From: Candidatus Omnitrophota bacterium
Lineage (GTDB): Bacteria; Omnitrophota; Gorgyraeia; Gygaellales; Profunditerraquicolaceae
Direction: 5' to 3'
DNA length: 28,971 nt
Assembly: GCA_903882345.1 (NCBI GenBank)
Contig: CAIRWO010000031.1
Span: forward strand, 1 to 28,971
Program-made: the position numbers and the translations under genes
Part shown: positions 24,790 through 28,971 of the stretch, one piece after another
How the letters are laid out: every line of letters starts with the position of its first letter
How positions within the stretch are numbered: the first letter of the stretch is position 1
Notes under the pieces: generated by a model
What the model saw: the letters and a program-made list of their open reading frames with translations, nothing else
The model's database searches: none
Told to the model about the DNA's origin: nothing

Positions 24790-25696
24790 CCGTCTTCTCC
24801 GTGGAATAAAGTATCAATTTCGGCTTTCCTGAAAGGGTAATTTTATTATCCAAAGCAGAATAGATCGCTTCATCGCTGTAAGAAACATTCGGGCCCTTTA
24901 CGATCCTTACGTTTCCGTGCGCGACAATCTTATCGATCTTACTGTTGGCCATCCCGGGTTTATTTTCTTTGTTTTCGCTATTTTTGTTTCCGCTATTGCG
25001 GTTAAAATAAACATCCATCCTGTCGCTATAAATCTGCGAATCTTGCCGGTCTACCTTGACATTATTATTAAACGTAGCAAAATTTTTTTCGTAATCTATG
25101 GAGAGCGGGCCGTCGCAGGTAATGATTACCTTGTCGGCCCCCGCGGCCGATTCTTTATCTTTATCTTCTTCTTTACCTTTTTCTTTTGCCGGCAGGATCT
25201 GCACCTTTACTTCTTTTTCCAGGCTGACCTTACTAAGAGCAGGTTTACCTGTTGCGCCCATCGCCTCGGCAATCATATTATCCCTGACGATATTAACCTT
25301 ATCTTGCGTGGCGACAACGTCGTTTTTTCTATCCCAATCAAGGGAATCAGTGGTAAGCTTTGCCCCGGAGTCGGTAGTAATTACCACATCCTGCTCAAGA
25401 TGGACCTTTCCTTCCGCTTTATTAAAATCTCCTCTATCGGCAGTAAGCCTGATATTTTCATCACCATACATATTTCCCGTGATTTGCTTAAGCTTGATGC
25501 TATCGGCAAAAATATCCGCGGTCTTACCGGCAATATCCCAGGTCTTTTTACCTCTTTCGCCATAACCGGCTATGGAAAAATCATTGATCTGCTGGTCGGA
25601 GTCTGCCGCCGGCGGCAGGCCTTCGGCAAACAGGTAATTAAAACTTGTCAAAACCGCAAAAATCGTAAGTGCTAATCTTAGAGGATCACGCTTCAT
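24770..25696 (-). CDS. LptC-LptA fusion-like LPS transport protein
   Basis: Exported protein of 308 residues. A signal sequence or anchor spans about 6-25 (LRLALTIFAVLTSFNYLFA). Residues about 39-165 resemble LptC (FSIAGYGERGKKTWDIAGKTADIF, TADRGDFNKAEGKVHLEQDV, TTDSLDWDRKNDVVAT). A charged linker KEKGKEEDKDKE (172-183) joins them to residues about 187-300. These resemble the LptA/OstA strand repeats (ITCDGPLSIDYEKNFATF, NNNVKVDRQDSQIYSDRMDV, KIVAHGNVRIVKG). It therefore looks like both bridge parts in one chain, between kdsC (11-base overlap) and lptB (20-base overlap). A loop near 233-246 carries a 15-bp tandem duplication. Confidence 0.8.
   Translation of the reverse strand: MKRDPLRLALTIFAVLTSFNYLFAEGLPPAADSDQQINDFSIAGYGERGKKTWDIAGKTADIFADSIKLKQITGNMYGDENIRLTADRGDFNKAEGKVHLEQDVVITTDSGAKLTTDSLDWDRKNDVVATQDKVNIVRDNMIAEAMGATGKPALSKVSLEKEVKVQILPAKEKGKEEDKDKESAAGADKVIITCDGPLSIDYEKNFATFNNNVKVDRQDSQIYSDRMDVYFNRNSGNKNSENKENKPGMANSKIDKIVAHGNVRIVKGPNVSYSDEAIYSALDNKITLSGKPKLILYSTEKTDVPSGN
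24968..24997 (-). repeat. 15-bp tandem duplication within the lptC-lptA fusion
   Basis: Units TTTGTTTTCGCTATT and TTTGTTTCCGCTATT lie head to tail with one mismatch. They encode the Asn/Lys/Ser-rich linker NSGNKNSENKEN between two LptA-like strand repeats. Confidence 0.7.
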
Positions 25697-26213
25697 AAAA
25701 CTTGACCAGCTTTTCCCACTGCCCTTGAGACTTAAGGATCAATTCCGCGACCTCCCTGACCGCGCCCCTGCCGCCTAATTTTAGCGTTACATAAGAGGCA
25801 ACCTGTTTTATCTCCGGACAGGCGTTGAACACTGCCACGGGAAATCCGACGCGCTTCAAGAGCCCCAGATCAACCATATCGTCGCCTACAAAACAAACTT
25901 CTGAAGCCGTAAGGTTATATTTATGCAAAATTTTTCCCAGCACGGAGGTCTTAGGGGATACATCCGCAAATACCTCGGCAACATGCATGTCGCGCGCACG
26001 CGGCTTGATCGCGCGCGAGCCCTTGGCAGTAATCAGTATCGTTGCTATGCCTGCCTTCTTCAATAGATAAACGCCCATGCCGTCATGGACGTCGAAAAAT
26101 TTCATGTCGCGGCCCCGGCTGTCATAGATGATACGACCGTCGGTAAGAACGCCGTCTACATCCAATAATAACAGCTTAATTTTTTTAGCTTTTTCTAAAA
26201 TATATTCATCCAC
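25686..26213 (-). CDS. kdsC: 3-deoxy-D-manno-octulosonate 8-phosphate phosphatase
   Basis: HAD-superfamily phosphatase releasing Kdo from Kdo-8-phosphate. The 175 residues fit the small, capless tetrameric KdsC type. Nucleophile D18 and general acid D20 are in LLLLDVDGVLTDG. Motif II region is ILITAKGSRAI, and motif III is VCFVGDDMVDLGLLKRVG. The start is GTG at 26213, two bases after the kdsD stop. The 3' end overlaps the lptC-lptA fusion by 11 bases. It is third in the Kdo pathway encoded here. Confidence 0.95.
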   Translation of the reverse strand: MDEYILEKAKKIKLLLLDVDGVLTDGRIIYDSRGRDMKFFDVHDGMGVYLLKKAGIATILITAKGSRAIKPRARDMHVAEVFADVSPKTSVLGKILHKYNLTASEVCFVGDDMVDLGLLKRVGFPVAVFNACPEIKQVASYVTLKLGGRGAVREVAELILKSQGQWEKLVKFYEA

Positions 26214-26215
26214 AG

Positions 26216-27184
26216 TTAAACCAGCCCCGCCTTCAACAGATCCTGAACATCTAAAAGCCCTACAGGACAGCCTTTAGCATCGACTACCGGCACCTCGTCG
26301 ATCTTTTTTTCCTTTAAGATGCGCATTGCCTCTGCCGCCAGCATCAGGGGCTTAACAGCCGTAGGGTTCTTTGTCATCACCTCTTTTACTCTGCGCTGGG
26401 ATAAATCCGGGTCTTTTTCCAGATGACGGCGTAAGTCTCCGTCAGTAAATATGCCCTTTAGCCTGCCGTTTTTATCAACCACGGAAGCGCTGCCTGCGCG
26501 GCCTTCAGTGATTTTAACCAATACTTCGGATATCTTTTTATTTTCGTTTACCACGGGATTATTGCTGCCCTTGCGCATAATATCTTCTACCTTAAGCAGC
26601 AGGCGTTTGCCAAGGGCGCCTCCCGGATGATAAAAGGCAAAATCCTCTTCCTTAAAACCTTTTAATTCCAGCAGGCAGACTGCCAGCGCATCGCACATCG
26701 CCAGCATTGCCGTAGTTGATGCCGTAGGTGCCAAGCCCAGCGGACAGGCCTCTTTTTTTACCGCGGTGTCTAAAACTACGTCGCTGTAACGGGCCATCAG
26801 CGACTTTGTATTGCCGGTAAGAGAAATGATTTCAGCGCCGATCTTCTTTAACACCGGCAAGAGTTTCTTTATCTCTTCGCTATCCCCGCTGTAAGAAAGA
26901 ATTATTACTATATCGTCTTTGCTAACCCTGCCCAGATCACCGTGGATCGCCTCGGCAGAATGCAGGAACAGGCTCGGCGTTCCCGTGGAAGAAAGCGTTG
27001 CGGAAAATTTCTGGCCGATAATGCCGGTCTTACCCACGCCGGTAATAACCACCATGCCCCGGCAGTTAAAGATATGCTTTACCGCCGCCTGAAAATCCTT
27101 ATTTATGCTCTTTTTCAAGCCGCTGACTGCCTTTGCCTCGATATCAAGGACCGCCCTTGCTCGCCTTAAAACATTTATTTTCAT
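26216..27184 (-). CDS. kdsD: Arabinose-5-phosphate isomerase
   Basis: Converts ribulose 5-phosphate to arabinose 5-phosphate, the first step toward Kdo. The 322 residues contain a SIS domain (about 35-175) with GVGKTGIIGQKFSATLSSTG, LHSAEAIHGDLG and ILSYSGDSEEI. The family block FAFYHPGGALGKRL is at about 182-195. Two C-terminal CBS modules (about 200-322) follow. The ATG overlaps the kdsA stop by 4 bases. The GutQ paralog has the same domain order, but this position among Kdo genes supports KdsD. Confidence 0.95.
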   Translation of the reverse strand: MKINVLRRARAVLDIEAKAVSGLKKSINKDFQAAVKHIFNCRGMVVITGVGKTGIIGQKFSATLSSTGTPSLFLHSAEAIHGDLGRVSKDDIVIILSYSGDSEEIKKLLPVLKKIGAEIISLTGNTKSLMARYSDVVLDTAVKKEACPLGLAPTASTTAMLAMCDALAVCLLELKGFKEEDFAFYHPGGALGKRLLLKVEDIMRKGSNNPVVNENKKISEVLVKITEGRAGSASVVDKNGRLKGIFTDGDLRRHLEKDPDLSQRRVKEVMTKNPTAVKPLMLAAEAMRILKEKKIDEVPVVDAKGCPVGLLDVQDLLKAGLV

Positions 27185-27993
27185 AACGCCTTCCTGATTT
27201 TTTTTACCTGCCGCAAAATGTTCTCCAGGTCCTTAAGGTTGATCATATTCGGGCCATCGCAAAGCGCTTTATCGGGATCAGTATGCACTTCTAAAAACAG
27301 GCCATCGCAGCCAAAGGCAACTGCTGCCCGCGAAAGCCCTGCCACAAATTCCCGCTGACCGCCGGAACAGGAACCTTTCCCTCCCGGTAGCTGCACGCTG
27401 TGAGTCGCATCGTAAATAACCGGATAGCCAAAGTCCCGCATGATTTTTAAAGCCCGAAAATCAGAAACAAGGTTGTTATAACCGAAAGAAACCCCCCGTT
27501 CGGTAATCAGGATATTCTTATTGCCGGTGGATTCGATCTTTTGGATTATCGGCAGCATATCCCAAGGCGCAAGGAACTGGCCTTTTTTAATATTTACTGC
27601 CTTGCCCGTCTTTGCCGCGGAAAGCACAATGTCTGTCTGGCGGCATAAAAGCGCCGGGATCTGAATAATATCCAGAACCTCTGCTGCCGCGTCGATCTCT
27701 TTTTGGCAGTGGATATCGCTTAATACGGGGACATTGAGATTAGCCTTTATTTTACTTAATACCACCAGCCCCTTCTTTAATCCCGGCCCGCGGAAAGAGT
27801 TTATCGACATCCGGTTTGCCTTATCAAAGCTGGATTTAAAAATAAACGGGATATCTAATCTTGCGGCAATCTCCTTTATTTTCTTTGCGCTTTCCATACA
27901 TGCCGATTCGGACTCGATAACGCACGGCCCGGCAATCAGAACAAGGGAATTTTTATCGCCGATACTTATATTTCCTACCTTTATTTGCCTCAT
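27181..27993 (-). CDS. kdsA: 3-deoxy-8-phosphooctulonate synthase
   Basis: Condenses arabinose 5-phosphate with phosphoenolpyruvate to Kdo-8-phosphate. In 270 residues: LIAGPCVIESE, FKSSFDKANRMS, SFRGPGLKKGL, DIHCQKEIDAAAEVLDIIQIPALLCRQTD split over the barrel, NIKKGQFLAPWDM and DATHSVQLPGG. Length is normal. GAGG precedes the ATG. The 15-base gap to kdsB and 4-base overlap with kdsD make one operon. Confidence 0.97.
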   Translation of the reverse strand: MRQIKVGNISIGDKNSLVLIAGPCVIESESACMESAKKIKEIAARLDIPFIFKSSFDKANRMSINSFRGPGLKKGLVVLSKIKANLNVPVLSDIHCQKEIDAAAEVLDIIQIPALLCRQTDIVLSAAKTGKAVNIKKGQFLAPWDMLPIIQKIESTGNKNILITERGVSFGYNNLVSDFRALKIMRDFGYPVIYDATHSVQLPGGKGSCSGGQREFVAGLSRAAVAFGCDGLFLEVHTDPDKALCDGPNMINLKDLENILRQVKKIRKAL

Positions 27994-28008
27994 CTTTATA
28001 ACCTCAAC

Positions 28009-28749
28009 CTATATTTTATGCGCCTCTAAATATTCTTTTACCTTTTCTAAATCCGCAGGCGTATCCACGCCGATGGTTTCGTGTTTTGTCTCCAGCACCT
28101 TTATCCGGTAACCTTCTTCCAACACGCGCAGCTGCTCCAGCCGCTCGGTCTTCTCAAGCCTGGATACCGGCAGGTTCTTATAAGTGAAAAGAAAATCTTT
28201 TGTGTAGCCATAGAGCCCGATATGCTTATAATAAACCAGCTCATTAGCCTCGGAATTTTCCGGATAATACGGTATTGCCGCGCGTGAAAAATACAAAGCA
28301 AAATTATTCTTATCTACAACAACCTTGACTACGTGCGGGTCGTTTATTTCTTTCGGATCCTCGATTTTTTTCATTAGGGTAGCCATGGAGATTTTAGGAT
28401 CATCCAAAAGCGCCCTGCCTACTGCCTCGATCATCATCGGGTGGATCAACGGCTCATCCGCTTGAATATTTATTACCGCCTTTACCTCAAGAGGGTTTAT
28501 AACCTCAATGATCCTGTCTGTGCCGCAGATATGGGCCTTGGCAGTAAATACCACCTTTGCGCCGAAGCCCTTGGCAACCGCGGCGATCCTTTCGTCGTCG
28601 CAGGCAATGATTACGTCATCCAAAATTAAGGCCTGCTTTGCCCGTTCCCAAACGTGTTGTATCATGGGCTTACCGGAAATATCCGCAAGCACCTTGCCTT
28701 CGAAGCGCGTGGAAGAATACCTTGCCGGTATTACACCGATAACATTCAC
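28009..28749 (-). CDS. kdsB: CMP-Kdo synthetase (3-deoxy-manno-octulosonate cytidylyltransferase)
   Basis: Activates Kdo with CTP for transfer to lipid A. The 246 residues open with VIGVIPARYSSTRFEGKVL, the family nucleotide-binding block, with Val where GKPL is usual. DISGKPMIQHVWERA, VINIQADEPLIHP, and the HIGLYGYTKDFL and LEKTERLEQLR blocks follow. The start is GTG at 28749; no in-frame ATG fits the conserved N-terminus. The GTG sits directly after a GC-rich hairpin arm shared with the tig leader. Confidence 0.95.
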   Translation of the reverse strand: MNVIGVIPARYSSTRFEGKVLADISGKPMIQHVWERAKQALILDDVIIACDDERIAAVAKGFGAKVVFTAKAHICGTDRIIEVINPLEVKAVINIQADEPLIHPMMIEAVGRALLDDPKISMATLMKKIEDPKEINDPHVVKVVVDKNNFALYFSRAAIPYYPENSEANELVYYKHIGLYGYTKDFLFTYKNLPVSRLEKTERLEQLRVLEEGYRIKVLETKHETIGVDTPADLEKVKEYLEAHKI

Positions 28750-28750
28750 T

Positions 28751-28800
28751 CCCCGCCCTACCTTTCTATTATATACCCCACCCTCTTATTAAGGGCGGGG
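28751..28800 (-). promoter_or_regulatory. Three-arm leader with competing hairpins before kdsB
   Basis: In RNA sense, arm 1 is CCCCGCCCT (28800-28792), arm 2 is AGGGTGGGG (28784-28776) and arm 3 is AGGGCGGGG (28759-28751). Arm 1 pairs with arm 2 over 9 of 9 (one G-U, 7-base loop) or with arm 3 over 9 of 9. Arm 3 ends one base before the GTG start. AGAAAGGTAGGGCGGGG here differs by one base from the tig leader. Arm 1 also encodes the last codons of the upstream kinase. Confidence 0.6.
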
Positions 28801-28971
28801 AACCAGCCTCTCGGTTAATTCTTTTATTGTGGTTGTGGCAGTCCCTAACTTTCCGACCACGATGCCGGCGGCAAAATTAGCAATGTAAGCGGCTTCGGGC
28901 TTGGTTGCGCCGCAGGCAAGCGCTAATGTAAATACGGCAATTACCGTATCCCCGGCGCCGGAAACATCAAA
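28789..28971 (-). CDS. rfaE1: D-glycero-beta-D-manno-heptose-7-phosphate kinase, C-terminal end (runs off the window)
   Basis: Only the last 60 residues are present. [18 protein letters not shown] is the PfkB-family active-site block (GAGD with the catalytic Asp). [18 protein letters not shown] is the segment typical of the heptose kinase domain of HldE/RfaE. The protein stops after TERLVPRP, without the cytidylyltransferase domain of the fused HldE, so this is a stand-alone kinase (HldA-type). It is read directly from the edge in frame to TAA at 28791-28789. It heads the visible LPS cluster. Confidence 0.9.
   Translation of the reverse strand, partial: FDVSGAGDTVIAVFTLALACGATKPEAAYIANFAAGIVVGKLGTATTTIKELTERLVPRP

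Noticed and set aside
25603..25618. Perfect 16-base GC palindrome CTGCCGCCGGCGGCAG
   Set aside because: It lies inside the lptC-lptA coding sequence just after the signal peptide and encodes ordinary Leu-Pro-Pro-Ala-Ala; no T-tract, partner copy or regulatory position supports a function.
24917..25675. 252-codon plus-strand open frame opposite the lptC-lptA fusion
   Set aside because: The minus-strand frame has a signal peptide and Lpt-type repeats; the antisense product shows no family features.

Overview
This window is a densely packed stretch of a Gram-negative bacterial chromosome. Every gene I can support lies on the minus strand, so transcription runs from high to low coordinates. No gap between genes exceeds about 180 bases. 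There are no tRNA or rRNA genes, insertion sequences, phage genes or CRISPR arrays. A complete Kdo pathway, a heptose kinase end and Lpt export genes show an organism that makes lipopolysaccharide. The gene mix (GH57 branching enzyme with a DUF4912 protein, a class V aminotransferase beside serA, a Cys-rich phosphatase-like/thioredoxin-like secreted protein) and moderate GC content remind me of Candidatus Omnitrophota or a related PVC-type lineage. That assignment is inference; a marker-gene tree would settle it.

Layout in transcription order (right to left). (1) 28971-24067: envelope cluster, rfaE1-type heptose kinase (3' end only), kdsB, kdsA, kdsD, kdsC, a fused lptC-lptA and lptB, mostly with overlapping ends. 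(2) 23965-21282: trigger factor without a PPIase domain, clpP, and a class V aminotransferase. (3) 21254-15362: serA, a secreted metallophosphatase-like/thioredoxin-like protein with a disrupted start, a homocitrate/Re-citrate synthase-like enzyme and purA. (4) 15343-14034: a good sigma70-type promoter, a structured leader, an OmpA-domain lipoprotein, a small membrane or lipoprotein coiled-coil protein, and a terminator hairpin. (5) 14012-1: a DUF4912 protein, GH57 glucan branching enzyme, then the lipid/translation run uppS, cdsA, dxr, rseP, ispG, proS, rimP, nusA, infB, trpS and the start of scpA.

The genes join up functionally. Kdo and heptose synthesis plus Lpt transport build the outer membrane. 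dxr and ispG feed isoprenoid precursors to uppS, which makes the undecaprenyl carrier, while cdsA supplies CDP-diacylglycerol and rseP handles envelope-stress proteolysis. proS, rimP, nusA, infB and trpS belong to translation and transcription.

The most unusual signals are not in gene content. First, kdsB and tig share a near-identical GC-rich leader with three arms that can form two mutually exclusive hairpins, one of which hides the start region. Second, degenerate 7-bp tandem repeats, three of them exactly 28 bp (4 x 7), sit inside ispG twice, across the clpP stop codon, and (as a longer 13-unit array) across the N-terminus of the phosphatase-like gene, where the well-placed ATG is one base out of frame with the rest of the gene. 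Third, several housekeeping proteins are trimmed or fused: proline-tRNA ligase without its editing insertion, trigger factor without PPIase, and LptC joined to LptA.
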